Origin: Paludibacter sp.
Lineage (GTDB): Bacteria > Bacteroidota > Bacteroidia > Bacteroidales > Paludibacteraceae
Assembly (NCBI RefSeq): GCF_009712605.1
Contig: NZ_WASO01000014.1
Coordinates: 434,001-498,000, forward strand
Direction: 5' to 3'
Length of the DNA: 64,000 nucleotides
Below are positions 18,200 through 27,615 of this stretch, piece by piece (the stretch's first letter is position 1; each line of letters opens with the position of its first letter). The translations under genes were made by a program, and so were the position numbers. The notes beneath the pieces were generated by a model, which was given only the letters and a program-made list of their open reading frames with translations, ran no database searches and was not told the DNA's origin.

Positions 18200-19756
18200 A
18201 TGGAAACACTCGATTTATCTATCATTGACTGGTCTCGTGCCCAGTTTGCAATGACCGCTATGGATCATTGGATTTTCGTACCGTTGACATTGAGCCTTGG
18301 TTTTATTATGGCTGTAATGGAAACTGTATATTATAAAACCGGCAAAGCCGAATGGCAAACAATGACAAAGTTCTGGATGCGTCTTTTTGGCATCAACTTT
18401 GCCGTGGGTGTAGCCGGAGGTTTGATATTAGAGTTTCAATTTGGCACTAACTGGTCCAATTATAGTTGGCTTGTTGGCGACATTTTCGGAGCCCCGCTTG
18501 CTATTGAAGGTATCATGGCCTTTTTTCTGGAATCGACGTTCTTTGTTATCATGTTTTTTGGCTGGAACAAAGTCAGCAAAGGCTTTCACCTTGCAGCAAC
18601 CTGGCTCACATGGTTCGGTGCCACTTTATCTTCGTTATGGATCTTGGTTGCAAATGCCTGGATGCAGTATCCTACAGGCACTTCTTTCAATATTGATACA
18701 GTTCGCAGCGAAATGACCGATTTCTGGGCTGTACTCTTCTCTCCTATGGCAATGAATAAATTTTTCCACACCGTTACATCGTCCTGGATTGTTGGGGCTG
18801 CATTTGTAATCGGTGTCAGTTGCTGGTATCTGATGAAAAAACGCAATATTGAATTTGCGCATAAAAGCATACGGATAGCTGCTGCTTTTGGACTATTGGG
18901 AATAATACTGGCGATGTACAGTGGTGATGGTTCAGCCTATCAGGTAGCTCAAAAGCAACCAATGAAACTCGCAGCTATGGAAGGCCTTTATCAGGGACAT
19001 ACAGGAGAAGGATTGGTTGCAATGGGTATTCTGAATCCGGCCAAAAAAGAATATAACGATGCTACAAATCCGTTTCTTATTAAGATAACGGCTCCTAAAC
19101 TGTTGTCTTTTTTAGCTTTCAGAGATTTTGACGCCCACGTTCCCGGCATTAAAGACTTATTGGATGGTGGCTATCTGGAAACAAGACCTGACGGTCAGGC
19201 TGTCAAACCTGTCACAACAGACGAAAAAATAGTTTTCGGCAAAATGGCTCAAAACGCTCTCAAAGGTTATAAGCTTGCCAAAAAAGAGCACAATGATTCT
19301 CTGGCTTCAGTCAACAAAGCTGTTTTTGCAGCGACATCACCCTACTACGGCTACGGCTATATTAAAGACAAAAAACAGTTGATTCCGAATGTACCGCTTA
19401 CTTTCTATTCATTCCGTTTTATGGTAATTTTCGGAGGCTTCTTCCTATTGTATTTCATCTTCATTCTATACATCCGTCGCAGAATTGAAAACATGAAATG
19501 GCTTCAGAAGCTTGCATTATGGGCTATACCTTTGGCCTACCTTACGTCTTTTTCTGGTTGGATTGTTGCTGAAGTCGGACGCCAGCCCTGGGCTATTCAG
19601 GATCTTCTGCCAACGTTTGCCGCGGTATCCAGCATACCAGTGAGCTCTATACAGACAACATTCGCATTTTTTGCCATACTGTTTATCGTGCTTTTCATTG
19701 CCATTGTGAGCATTATGGTGCACGAAATTCGAAAAGGGCCTGAACACATACAATAA
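18200..19756 (+). CDS. cydA: Cytochrome bd ubiquinol/menaquinol oxidase subunit I
   Basis: Membrane subunit that binds the hemes and quinol and reduces oxygen to water with high affinity. Visible landmarks are the heme-ligand His in AMDHWIFVPLTL (His23 with the ATG at 18200), the acidic proton-channel helix GAPLAIEGIMAFFLES, the second His in KFFHTVTSSWIVGA and the conserved GRQPW block near the C-terminus. Many membrane helices are present. The 518-residue length is normal for Bacteroidetes. The ATG at 18200 is preferred over a TTG two codons earlier. cydB follows after 54 bp. The absence of extra cyd genes here means assembly factors must be encoded elsewhere. Confidence 0.97.
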   Translation: METLDLSIIDWSRAQFAMTAMDHWIFVPLTLSLGFIMAVMETVYYKTGKAEWQTMTKFWMRLFGINFAVGVAGGLILEFQFGTNWSNYSWLVGDIFGAPLAIEGIMAFFLESTFFVIMFFGWNKVSKGFHLAATWLTWFGATLSSLWILVANAWMQYPTGTSFNIDTVRSEMTDFWAVLFSPMAMNKFFHTVTSSWIVGAAFVIGVSCWYLMKKRNIEFAHKSIRIAAAFGLLGIILAMYSGDGSAYQVAQKQPMKLAAMEGLYQGHTGEGLVAMGILNPAKKEYNDATNPFLIKITAPKLLSFLAFRDFDAHVPGIKDLLDGGYLETRPDGQAVKPVTTDEKIVFGKMAQNALKGYKLAKKEHNDSLASVNKAVFAATSPYYGYGYIKDKKQLIPNVPLTFYSFRFMVIFGGFFLLYFIFILYIRRRIENMKWLQKLALWAIPLAYLTSFSGWIVAEVGRQPWAIQDLLPTFAAVSSIPVSSIQTTFAFFAILFIVLFIAIVSIMVHEIRKGPEHIQ

Positions 19757-19810
19757 GGTCCATTGTGACTGATAAATACTATCGATTAAATAATTTTTAA
19801 TTCAACAATT

Positions 19811-20959
19811 ATGGATTACGCTTTTTATCAAGAATATTGGTGGTTTTTAGTATCGTTGCTCGGTGCCATACTGGTCTTCCTGTTTTTTGTTCAGGGAGGA
19901 CAATCTCTGCTGTATACCATTGGAAAAACCGACGAAGAAAGAACGCTTATGATAAATTCTATTGGAAAAAAATGGGAATTTACATTCACTACGCTGGTCA
20001 CTTTTGGGGGCGGATTCTTCGCTTCTTTTCCGCTATTTTATTCAACCAGCTTTGGAGGCGCCTATTGGCCCTGGATGCTTATCTTAATATGTTTCGTTTT
20101 GCAAGCTTTTAGCTATGAATTCAGAAAAAAAGAGGGCAACATTCTGGGTCATAAAACATATGAAGCTTTTTTGCTTCTCAATGGATTTGTCGGCTTGCTG
20201 CTCTTTGGAACCGCGGTGGGAACTTTCTTTACCGGTAGCGAATTTCTTGTGAACAAAGAAAATATCTATCAACCGATGATGCCGGTGATTTCGACATGGC
20301 AAAACCCGTTACATGGACTTGAAGCTGTAGCTAACCCTCGTAATGTACTACTCGGACTTGCTGTTTTCTTCCTTGCCAGAGTGTTGGGAAGCCTTTATTT
20401 TATCAACAACATACGCCACGAGGCTATTAATGCACGCTCCCGGAAACAGGTATTAATCAATGCCGTTCTTTTTCTGGTCACATTCCTTACCTTTTGTATA
20501 TGGACATTATGTGCAAAAGGATTTGCAGTACATCCTGAAACCGGAGAAGTTTACATGCAAAACGCTAAGTATTTCCACAACTTAATAGAAATGCCTTTGA
20601 TTGGAATAATGTTGCTTGTAGGTGTTGTTGCTCTGTTATATGGCATTGGTATTGGCGTGTTCTGCTCTCGAAGCACAAAAGGAATTTGGTTTGCTGGTTT
20701 AGGTACCGTATTAGCTGTATTATCTCTGCTGTTAATTCTTGGCTATAACAATACCGCGTTCTACCCATCAGTGTCTGACTTACAAAGTTCGCTTACGATT
20801 AGAAACAGTTCTTCAAGTCTCTTTACATTAAAGGTAATGAGCGTTGTTTCTCTGTTTATTCCGGTAGTTTTGTCCTATATTTTTTATGCATGGCGAATGA
20901 TGGATAAAAAGCAAATTGATGTCAACGAACTCAATAACAATCATAATCCTCAGTACTAA
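19811..20959 (+). CDS. cydB: Cytochrome bd oxidase subunit II
   Basis: Second membrane subunit of the bd oxidase, pairing with CydA. It begins with YQEYWWFLVSLLGAILVFLFFVQGGQSLLY, matching the family start, where a quinol oxidase has a long first helix followed by a Gly-Gly turn. The protein has 382 residues with about eight or nine hydrophobic helices. The stretch KTYEAFLLLNGFVGLLLFGTAVGTFFTGSEF is a recognisable family segment. It is cotranscribed with cydA and followed by a clear terminator. Confidence 0.96.
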   Translation: MDYAFYQEYWWFLVSLLGAILVFLFFVQGGQSLLYTIGKTDEERTLMINSIGKKWEFTFTTLVTFGGGFFASFPLFYSTSFGGAYWPWMLILICFVLQAFSYEFRKKEGNILGHKTYEAFLLLNGFVGLLLFGTAVGTFFTGSEFLVNKENIYQPMMPVISTWQNPLHGLEAVANPRNVLLGLAVFFLARVLGSLYFINNIRHEAINARSRKQVLINAVLFLVTFLTFCIWTLCAKGFAVHPETGEVYMQNAKYFHNLIEMPLIGIMLLVGVVALLYGIGIGVFCSRSTKGIWFAGLGTVLAVLSLLLILGYNNTAFYPSVSDLQSSLTIRNSSSSLFTLKVMSVVSLFIPVVLSYIFYAWRMMDKKQIDVNELNNNHNPQY

Positions 20960-20979
20960 ATACTGATGCAAATTTAAGA

Positions 20980-21015
20980 AAGCGTAAGCATGGTAAAACT
21001 ACCCTGCTTACGCTT
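20980..21015 (+). terminator. Terminator after cydB
   Basis: Stem AAGCGTAAGCA (20980-20990) and TGCTTACGCTT (21005-21015), followed by a run of T (to 21020). Classic intrinsic terminator. Confidence 0.9.
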
Positions 21016-21045
21016 TTTTTATTTCATCCTTTTAGTATAAAAAAC

Positions 21046-21053
21046 TAACTTTG
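21046..21053 (+). promoter_or_regulatory. -7 promoter box of the M3 peptidase gene
   Basis: TAACTTTG matches TAnnTTTG, 31 bp before the start codon and after the cydB terminator. Confidence 0.45.
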
Positions 21054-21084
21054 CTATAGATTATAACCACACACATTTAAAATT

Positions 21085-23169
21085 ATGACAGAAGAATCTA
21101 CGCAATCTTCATTGAACAATGTTCCGAGAAACCCGTTCTTACATCCATTCGATACCCCACACGCAGCTATTCCGTTTAATAAAATCAAGCTCGAACACTA
21201 TGTACCGGCATTTAAGGAAGCCATACGCATACATGAATCCGAAATTGATGATATTGTTGAGAATAAAGAAGTTCCTACGTTTCAGAATACAATTGAAGCC
21301 CTCGAAAATTCAGGACGCTTACTTTCTCTGGTAACAAATACATTCTTCAATCTTAACAGTGCAGAAACGACTGATGAGATGCAACAACTTGCAGAAGAGA
21401 TTTCTCCGATGCTGACCGAGCATTCCAATAATATTTCCCTGAATACGCGACTATTTGACCGGGTAAAACATGTATTTACTCAAAAAGATAATTTAGAATT
21501 AGTCGCAGAACAACAAACCTTACTACAAAAAACATACGATAGTTTTGCCGATAACGGAGCAAATCTGAGTGATACAGATAAAATTACATATCGAGATCTT
21601 ACAGAAAAACTTGACACTGCGTCTTTGACTTTCGATAGAAATATTCTGAAAGAAGTCAACGACTATACCCTGATTATTACAGATAAACATCTGTTGACCG
21701 GACTGTCTGATGATTATCTTGAAACTGCAGCAGCAAAAGCCTCTGCAAAGGGACAAAATGGATGGCTGTTCGATTTGACAGCTCCGAGTTATGTGCCAGC
21801 TATGAAATTTTTAAATAATAGGGAGTTGAGGCAGCAACTTTACATGGCATTTTGCACCAAAGGAATCCATAACGATGCCAATGACAATCAGGAGATCATG
21901 CGCTCCATTGTCAATAACAGACTGCAACTTGCTCAGTTATTAGGTTATAAAACATATGCAGCATATGTACTGAAAGACCGAATGGCTGAAACAAGTGACA
22001 ATGTATACAAACTGCTGAATGAACTGTTAGCCGCTTATAAACCTGTAGCTGATAAAGAAATTGAAGCTGTGCAGGAATATGCCAAGAGTCTCGGATTTAC
22101 AGAACAATTACAGCCCTGGGATTGGGCTTACTATGCAGAAAAGCTCAAAGATCAAACATTCACTTTCAATGAAGATTCATTGCGTCCGTATTTTGAACTC
22201 AACAATGTTATTACGGGAGTCTTTGGATTAGCAACTAAATTATACGGTATTACCTTCAAAGAAAACGCTGATATTCCCGTTTATCACCCGGAAGTAAAAA
22301 CCTTTGAGGTATTTGACCACAATGGACAATACCTTGCCCTACTCTATACTGACTTTTTCCCCCGAAAAGGAAAACGACCGGGAGCATGGATGACAGAATT
22401 CAAAGGACAATGGAAAGAAGGAGAATACAATCATCGTCCTCATATCTGTCTGGTGATGAATTTTACCCGTCCTACGAAAACAAAACCGGCACTTCTTTCC
22501 TTCGATGAAGTGAAAACATTCCTGCATGAATTTGGCCATGCCCTCCATGGCATTTTTTCCAATACAATGTATCTATCGCACTCGGGAACGTCCGTACATC
22601 GCGATTTTGTAGAATGCCCCTCTCAGTTCATGGAAAATTATGCTATTGAAAAAGAATTCCTTGATGATTTTGGATTCCATTATCAAACGAAAGAACTAAT
22701 TCCTTCGGAGATGATCCGTAAAATCAAAAACGCAGAAAACTATAATGTAGGATATCAATGCGTACGTCAATTGAATTTTGGGTTCATCGATATGGCATGG
22801 CATATGCTTGAAAAAGACTTTTCTACTAATGTGATTGAGTTTGAAAAACAAGCTGAAAAGCAGACACAATTATTACCTTCTCTTGAAAATACGTGTATCA
22901 GTACGGCATTCGGACATATCTTTTCAGGTGGGTATGCTGCCGGATACTATAGTTATAAATGGGCTGAAGTACTTGCTGCCGACTCTTTTGCAGCCTTTCA
23001 AAATGCCGGCATCTTTAATCAGGACGTAGCTAATTCTTTCCGCAATAATATTCTTTCCAATGGAGGATCCGAAAAACCCATGACCTTATACAAACGATTC
23101 AGAGGTCAGGAACCATCAATCAATGCTTTGTTGGTTGCCAATGGAATGACGGCTCATACACCAAAATAA
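21085..23169 (+). CDS. dcp: M3 family oligopeptidase (Dcp/oligopeptidase A type)
   Basis: Zinc metallopeptidase that degrades short peptides. The zinc site is HEFGHALHG with HEFGH at residues 481-485, and the third ligand lies in HRDFVECPSQFMENYA about 25 residues later. The C-terminal GYAAGYYSYKWAEVLAADSF block is the typical substrate-binding Tyr region. There are 694 residues, normal for the family. No signal peptide is visible at the N-terminus (MTEESTQSS), so it should be cytoplasmic, unlike the exported Dcp copies found in some Bacteroidetes. It appears monocistronic. Dcp and oligopeptidase A are not easily separated by sequence alone, so the symbol is tentative. Confidence 0.9.
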   Translation: MTEESTQSSLNNVPRNPFLHPFDTPHAAIPFNKIKLEHYVPAFKEAIRIHESEIDDIVENKEVPTFQNTIEALENSGRLLSLVTNTFFNLNSAETTDEMQQLAEEISPMLTEHSNNISLNTRLFDRVKHVFTQKDNLELVAEQQTLLQKTYDSFADNGANLSDTDKITYRDLTEKLDTASLTFDRNILKEVNDYTLIITDKHLLTGLSDDYLETAAAKASAKGQNGWLFDLTAPSYVPAMKFLNNRELRQQLYMAFCTKGIHNDANDNQEIMRSIVNNRLQLAQLLGYKTYAAYVLKDRMAETSDNVYKLLNELLAAYKPVADKEIEAVQEYAKSLGFTEQLQPWDWAYYAEKLKDQTFTFNEDSLRPYFELNNVITGVFGLATKLYGITFKENADIPVYHPEVKTFEVFDHNGQYLALLYTDFFPRKGKRPGAWMTEFKGQWKEGEYNHRPHICLVMNFTRPTKTKPALLSFDEVKTFLHEFGHALHGIFSNTMYLSHSGTSVHRDFVECPSQFMENYAIEKEFLDDFGFHYQTKELIPSEMIRKIKNAENYNVGYQCVRQLNFGFIDMAWHMLEKDFSTNVIEFEKQAEKQTQLLPSLENTCISTAFGHIFSGGYAAGYYSYKWAEVLAADSFAAFQNAGIFNQDVANSFRNNILSNGGSEKPMTLYKRFRGQEPSINALLVANGMTAHTPK

Positions 23170-23683
23170 AAATCTGAATCGAATAAAATAAATTCATTAT
23201 TAACATTTCAAGAGGTATTTAATCAATAAACATTCACTATTTCATGCTAATATTTAAAGTCGAAATACTTAATATAAGTAAAAATAAAATCAATTTGATC
23301 CATTTTTTGTTTATTATCATATCATAACCACTTGTATTAATGGGCATTTGTAGAATTTTTCATTCCTATATCTCATTGACTGTTTGTCTTTTCACTAATT
23401 ATTATTCAATCCTTTTTTGATTTGATTTTTTTTAACTATATTCAGAAAGTCAGATATAATATTAGCACTATCTTTGTTTCGAATTTATTTGACTGAGAGT
23501 ATAAAAAACCACCATTTTTCTACATTTCGTATTTGTTTTTATGAGAGAAAAGGCATTTTCTTCAAATCAACCTTAGATAAATCCTGACCATAAGAATTCT
23601 AATTTTAAGAAAATATTCTTAGACTTACTATAGAGTATAAAGTGAAAAAAATCAAGCTGTTGTTTAATTAAAATTTTTGAAAA
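23170..23683. other. AT-rich gene-free stretch upstream of the OmpA gene
   Basis: No credible gene. A -7 box TATCTTTG (23469-23476) implies a leader of roughly 200 nt for the OmpA-family mRNA. That leader contains a small inverted repeat TAAGAAT (23591-23597) / ATTCTTA (23615-23621). The first 280 bp show nothing recognisable. Confidence 0.55.
23469..23476 (+). promoter_or_regulatory. -7 promoter box of the OmpA-family gene
   Basis: TATCTTTG is the best form of the Bacteroidetes -7 box. No TTTG at the normal -33 distance. It predicts a long leader of about 200 nt. Confidence 0.45.
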
Positions 23684-24805
23684 ATGAAAAAAATCATTAC
23701 ATGTGGATTGCTACTGTTTGCTTTCATTGCAGTAGCAAATGCTCAAGCTGACAAAAAAGCTGATGCAAAAGAAGCCAAAGCTACTTTTCAGCCAGGTTGG
23801 TATATGAGTCTCTATACCGGTTACAACTTATTTTTGGGTGAAGGAAGTAACATTTTGCAAAGCGGAAATTCTATCAATTTCAGAAAAGATGGAGGTTTGC
23901 TTTCTACTTTCGGCTTAGGTTACGATTTTAATCCGGTAATTGGCGTACGTGGCGAATTAGGCTGGGCTCGTCATGGCTGGAAAGGAGTTTCGGCAACAGG
24001 AGTAACGGATCCTCATTGGTGGAGTGCTAACCTGACCGGTGATCTTACTGTAAACTTGAGCAACTGGTGGGGTGGTTACAATCCTGACAGAATCTTTGAT
24101 GTTACCGCATTTGGAGGTCTTGGATTAGGCGTTCGTTCAGCACATGAAGTTGCAGCAAAAAAACAAGTAACTCCTATTGTACGCGCAGGTTTACTTGGAA
24201 GCTTCCATCTTTCAAAACAATTTGATCTGAACGCAGAAGTAGCAACTAACGCAGTTCGTGATGGCTTCAATGGAGTAAAAGCAGGCCTTTTCTTTGATGA
24301 TTTCACAGCTTTCCAGGTTGGTTTTACATACCACTTCAAAGCTACATCTAAAGCAGCTCCCGCACCTGCTCCTGAGCCAGTAATCCAAATCAAAGAAGTT
24401 GTAAAACACGATACCGTGTTTGTTAAGGTTCCAGCTCCAAAAGTAACAAAAACAGTTACTAAAGAATTTGCTAAAGAAATCTTCTTTGGGTTTGACAACT
24501 CTAGCGTAAAAGATCTCAATCAGAAAGCTTCAATTGAAGAAACCGTTGCATTCCTGAAAACTAACCCAGATGCAAAATTAACCATTGATGGTTATGCTGA
24601 TAAAAATTCTGGTAGCAAAGCTTACAACCTGAAATTAAGTAAAAAACGCGCTCAGGCTGTTGCAAAAGCTATTACAAAAGCGGGTGTTGACAACAGTCGT
24701 TTAACAGTTGTAGGACACGGTGTAATCCCACAGCTGTACAAAGAAAAAGCTAAAAACCGTCTCACTACATTGAAATCTTCTTACCAAGTAGTAGAAGTTC
24801 AATAA
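23684..24805 (+). CDS. OmpA-family outer membrane protein
   Basis: Exported protein tying the outer membrane to peptidoglycan. A signal peptide (about 1-20, ending VANAQ) precedes a beta-barrel-like part (about 35-225) rich in alternating hydrophobic and aromatic residues. A proline-alanine linker (APAPAPEP, about 226-233) follows, then a C-terminal OmpA domain (about 267-373). The OmpA domain has the expected IFFGFDNSSV start and the DGYADKNSGSKAYNLKLSKKR region, whose Asp and Arg bind diaminopimelate. The length, 373 residues, fits the abundant Bacteroidetes OmpA-like proteins. It is followed by a strong terminator, consistent with a highly expressed single gene. Confidence 0.92.
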   Translation: MKKIITCGLLLFAFIAVANAQADKKADAKEAKATFQPGWYMSLYTGYNLFLGEGSNILQSGNSINFRKDGGLLSTFGLGYDFNPVIGVRGELGWARHGWKGVSATGVTDPHWWSANLTGDLTVNLSNWWGGYNPDRIFDVTAFGGLGLGVRSAHEVAAKKQVTPIVRAGLLGSFHLSKQFDLNAEVATNAVRDGFNGVKAGLFFDDFTAFQVGFTYHFKATSKAAPAPAPEPVIQIKEVVKHDTVFVKVPAPKVTKTVTKEFAKEIFFGFDNSSVKDLNQKASIEETVAFLKTNPDAKLTIDGYADKNSGSKAYNLKLSKKRAQAVAKAITKAGVDNSRLTVVGHGVIPQLYKEKAKNRLTTLKSSYQVVEVQ

Positions 24806-24827
24806 TAGAAGAGAAATGAAAAGTTTT

Positions 24828-24855
24828 AAGAGGATGTTCGATTGAACATCCTCTT
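24828..24855 (+). terminator. Terminator after the OmpA gene
   Basis: Perfect 12-bp stem AAGAGGATGTTC / GAACATCCTCTT with a GATT loop and a following T-run. Confidence 0.92.
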
Positions 24856-24904
24856 TTTTTTGCCCCAACCCATTCATGCCACCTTACAAGGGCCATTCCA
24901 GATA

Positions 24905-24939
24905 AGCATTTCTGTGATCTACACAGTCACAGAAATGCT
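24905..24939. repeat. Perfect hairpin between the two terminators
   Basis: Arms AGCATTTCTGTGA (24905-24917) and TCACAGAAATGCT (24927-24939) form a perfect 13-bp stem with a 9-nt loop. No U-tract follows on either strand, so it is not a simple terminator. Role unknown. Confidence 0.5.
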
Positions 24940-25123
24940 ACCTAAACAAAACATCAAACACTATCATGTGCAACAAGTGGTATTACTTCAAATAATACTT
25001 ATACAATAATCTACATATAAATTATTTATAACATTTTATATGTTTGTAATTGAGTTCAAAAAACACATTCACCAAGACCAACCTCGACCAGAACGTTGCA
25101 TTTAAATACACGTTGATACAAAA

Positions 25124-25148
25124 AAAGCAGAGCTATTAGCTCTGCTTT
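25124..25148 (-). terminator. Terminator after aspS
   Basis: Perfect 11-bp stem AAAGCAGAGCT / AGCTCTGCTTT with an ATT loop. On the minus strand it is followed by a run of T. Confidence 0.92.
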
Positions 25149-25172
25149 GCTTTATAAAAGGCATTATTTTAC

Positions 25173-26930
25173 TTATTCAACACTCGGCATTGTAATATGA
25201 ATGTTGAGTTCTTTCAGCTGAGATTCTTCTATTTGAGAAGGCGCTCCACTCATCACATCCCTACCCGAGTTATTTTTAGGAAATGCAATACAATCACGAA
25301 TGCTGTCCAACCCTGCAAAAAGAGACACACAACGATCCAACCCAAAAGCCAAGCCTCCATGAGGTGGTGCCCCATATTTGAACGCATCCATAAGAAATCC
25401 AAACTTGTATTGTGCTTCCTCCTCTGAAAAGCCCATTAAACGAAAGATCTTATGCTGAAGTTCGCTGCTGTGAATACGAATAGAACCACCACCAAGCTCA
25501 ACTCCATTTATAACCATGTCATAAGCGTATGCCCTAACCCTGCCCGGATCTGATTCCAGAAATGGAGTGTCTTCAAGATTTGGAGAAGTAAAGGCATGAT
25601 GCATGGCATAAAAACGCTGTGTTTCTTCATCCCATTCAAACAAAGGAAAATCAATTACCCACAACGGAGCAAAATTATTTTTATCCCGTAAGCCTAAGCG
25701 ATTCCCCATTTCCAAACGTAACTCACACAACGCCTTTTGTGTTTTCACTTTTGATCCGGCCAAAATCAGGATCAAGTCTCCTGGCTTAGCATCCATAGCG
25801 TCTGTTATCTTCTTCAAATCATCAGCGGTATAAAATTTATCGATTGAAGATTTAATTGTTCCATCTGCTTCATACTTAATGTAAACCAGTCCTTTTGCAC
25901 CAATTTGAGGACGTTTTACAAAATCGGTAAGCTCATCTAACTGTTTTCTGGTATAAGTAGCACATCCTTCAGCACAAATACCTCCAACATAGTCAACGCT
26001 GTCGAATACGACAAAATCATGTCCCCCAACCAACTCTTTCAATTCGACAAAAGTCATTCCAAAACGAATATCCGGCTTGTCTGAACCATATAACCTCATA
26101 GCATCAGCGTACGTAATGCGAGGCAAAGAATCAATTGTAATGTCCTTTACATACTTGAAAAGATGAATCATCATCCCTTCAAACAAATTGAGCACATCTT
26201 CTTGCTCTACATAAGACATCTCACAATCTATCTGAGTAAATTCAGGCTGACGATCAGCACGTAAATCTTCATCTCTGAAACATTTTGCTATCTGAAAATA
26301 ACGGTCAAAACCTGAAACCATCAATAATTGTTTATACAATTGAGGAGACTGAGGCAAGGCATAAAATTCACCAGAATTCATTCGGGATGGCACCACAAAG
26401 TCTCGGGCTCCTTCTGGTGTCGATTTGATTAAAATCGGGGTTTCTACTTCCAGAAAATTTTGTTGATCGAGATAACGACGTACCTCAAAAGCAATACGAT
26501 GTCTTAATTCCAAGTTTTTACGAACGGAAGAACGGCGCAAATCAAGATAACGATACTCCATTCTCAGGTCATCACCTCCATCTGTGTCATCCTCTATAGT
26601 AAATGGCGGTGTCTTAGATTCATTGATTATATTTAATTCATTGACAATTAATTCAATGTCACCTGTAGATAAATTCGGATTCTTATTACTTCGCTCCGCT
26701 ACTTCACCTTTGACCTGAATAACCCATTCACGCCCCATGCGATTTGCTTTTTCGCACAATCCAGCATTAACATCCTGATTAAAAACTAATTGAGTAATTC
26801 CATAGCGATCACGCAAATCCACGAAGGTCATACCTCCCATTTTGCGCGTTTTTTGTACCCAACCGGCTAAAGTGACGGTCTCATTAACATGAGTATGGCG
26901 AAGTTCGCCGCAAGTATGCGTTCTAAACAT
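25173..26930 (-). CDS. aspS: Aspartyl-tRNA synthetase
   Basis: Charges tRNA-Asp. The 585-residue protein has the bacterial arrangement: an OB-fold anticodon-binding domain (about 1-105, with [11 protein letters not shown]), the catalytic core with class II motif 2 in [18 protein letters not shown] (about 217-234), a GAD insertion (about 290-420) and motif 3 in GLAFGLDR (about 530-537). Start [10 protein letters not shown] is the usual one. A minus-strand -7 box lies about 20 bp upstream, and a strong terminator follows the gene. Confidence 0.98.
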   Translation of the reverse strand: MFRTHTCGELRHTHVNETVTLAGWVQKTRKMGGMTFVDLRDRYGITQLVFNQDVNAGLCEKANRMGREWVIQVKGEVAERSNKNPNLSTGDIELIVNELNIINESKTPPFTIEDDTDGGDDLRMEYRYLDLRRSSVRKNLELRHRIAFEVRRYLDQQNFLEVETPILIKSTPEGARDFVVPSRMNSGEFYALPQSPQLYKQLLMVSGFDRYFQIAKCFRDEDLRADRQPEFTQIDCEMSYVEQEDVLNLFEGMMIHLFKYVKDITIDSLPRITYADAMRLYGSDKPDIRFGMTFVELKELVGGHDFVVFDSVDYVGGICAEGCATYTRKQLDELTDFVKRPQIGAKGLVYIKYEADGTIKSSIDKFYTADDLKKITDAMDAKPGDLILILAGSKVKTQKALCELRLEMGNRLGLRDKNNFAPLWVIDFPLFEWDEETQRFYAMHHAFTSPNLEDTPFLESDPGRVRAYAYDMVINGVELGGGSIRIHSSELQHKIFRLMGFSEEEAQYKFGFLMDAFKYGAPPHGGLAFGLDRCVSLFAGLDSIRDCIAFPKNNSGRDVMSGAPSQIEESQLKELNIHITMPSVE

Positions 26931-26947
26931 GTGATTCTTTTTTTGTG

Positions 26948-26955
26948 CAAAAATA
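26948..26955 (-). promoter_or_regulatory. -7 promoter box of aspS
   Basis: TATTTTTG on the minus strand matches TAnnTTTG, about 20 bp before the aspS ATG. Confidence 0.4.
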
Positions 26956-26983
26956 GTAAATTATACAGATAAAAATAAACGAA

Positions 26984-27016
26984 CCCCGCTCAATCTTCAT
27001 TGAAAATTAAGCGGGG
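26984..27016 (-). terminator. Terminator after maeB-DUF3109
   Basis: Arms CCCCGCT (26984-26990) and AGCGGGG (27010-27016) form a GC-rich stem. On the minus strand the next bases are TTCGTTTATTTTT, a U-rich tail. Confidence 0.75.
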
Positions 27017-27040
27017 CGCTTGTTTGTTATGAATCTTTAA

Positions 27041-27613
27041 TTATTGTTTTGCAATATGCTCAGCAGCAACAATAAGCTGATCATACCATTGTTGACCAAA
27101 CTTTCTAATTAAAGGTTCCTTGAGATATTGATACAATAATAAGTTCTTCTTTCTTCCATCAACAACAGCATCTTTGCAAATATGCCATTTATGATAGTTT
27201 ACGGCCTGAAAAGTGGGAAACTTTTTTGTGCGTATCGGGTATAAATGACACGAAATTGGTTTTCTGAATGTTGTTTTACCTGAATTGTACAATTGCTCAA
27301 GCAAACAACTCCAAATACCATCTTCTCCTTTTGATGCAAAAACACATTCAGCACCATGAACAATAGAAATTGCCATATCACCTTCCCGGTCAATATAAGC
27401 CACTCCCTGCTCATTAATTACCTTTTGTGCACTTAGCGTCAGCTGATCCCATATTAATGGTAAAATCTCTTCTATTTGAGCTATTTCATCCAATTCAACG
27501 GGAGCCCCCTCTTCGCCTTCCACACAACAAATGCCTTTACATGCTTTCAAATCGCAACAAAAGCACTGATCGAACAGGTCCAAGCTTATAATTGTATCAT
27601 CAATCTGTAACAT
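27041..27613 (-). CDS. DUF3109 family cysteine-rich protein
   Basis: Small conserved Bacteroidetes protein of unknown function. It is cysteine-rich: Cys at 17, 19, 20, 25, 29 and 30 form a dense N-terminal cluster (CFCCDLKACKGICC), with more at 90, 103, 122 and 146. This pattern resembles the CxxC-rich metal or iron-sulfur binding proteins of the YkgJ-like group, so a bound metal is likely. No signal peptide. It lies 2 bp after maeB and is followed by a terminator, so it is the second gene of a maeB operon. A role in NADP or redox metabolism is only suggested by that context. Confidence 0.85.
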   Translation of the reverse strand: MLQIDDTIISLDLFDQCFCCDLKACKGICCVEGEEGAPVELDEIAQIEEILPLIWDQLTLSAQKVINEQGVAYIDREGDMAISIVHGAECVFASKGEDGIWSCLLEQLYNSGKTTFRKPISCHLYPIRTKKFPTFQAVNYHKWHICKDAVVDGRKKNLLLYQYLKEPLIRKFGQQWYDQLIVAAEHIAKQ

Positions 27614-27615
27614 CC

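Larger units (their letters stand above)
24806..25172. other. Gene-free stretch between the OmpA gene and aspS
   Basis: Convergent gap. It holds the OmpA terminator (24828-24855), a separate perfect hairpin (24905-24939) and the aspS terminator (25124-25148). Nothing else is recognised. Confidence 0.6.
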
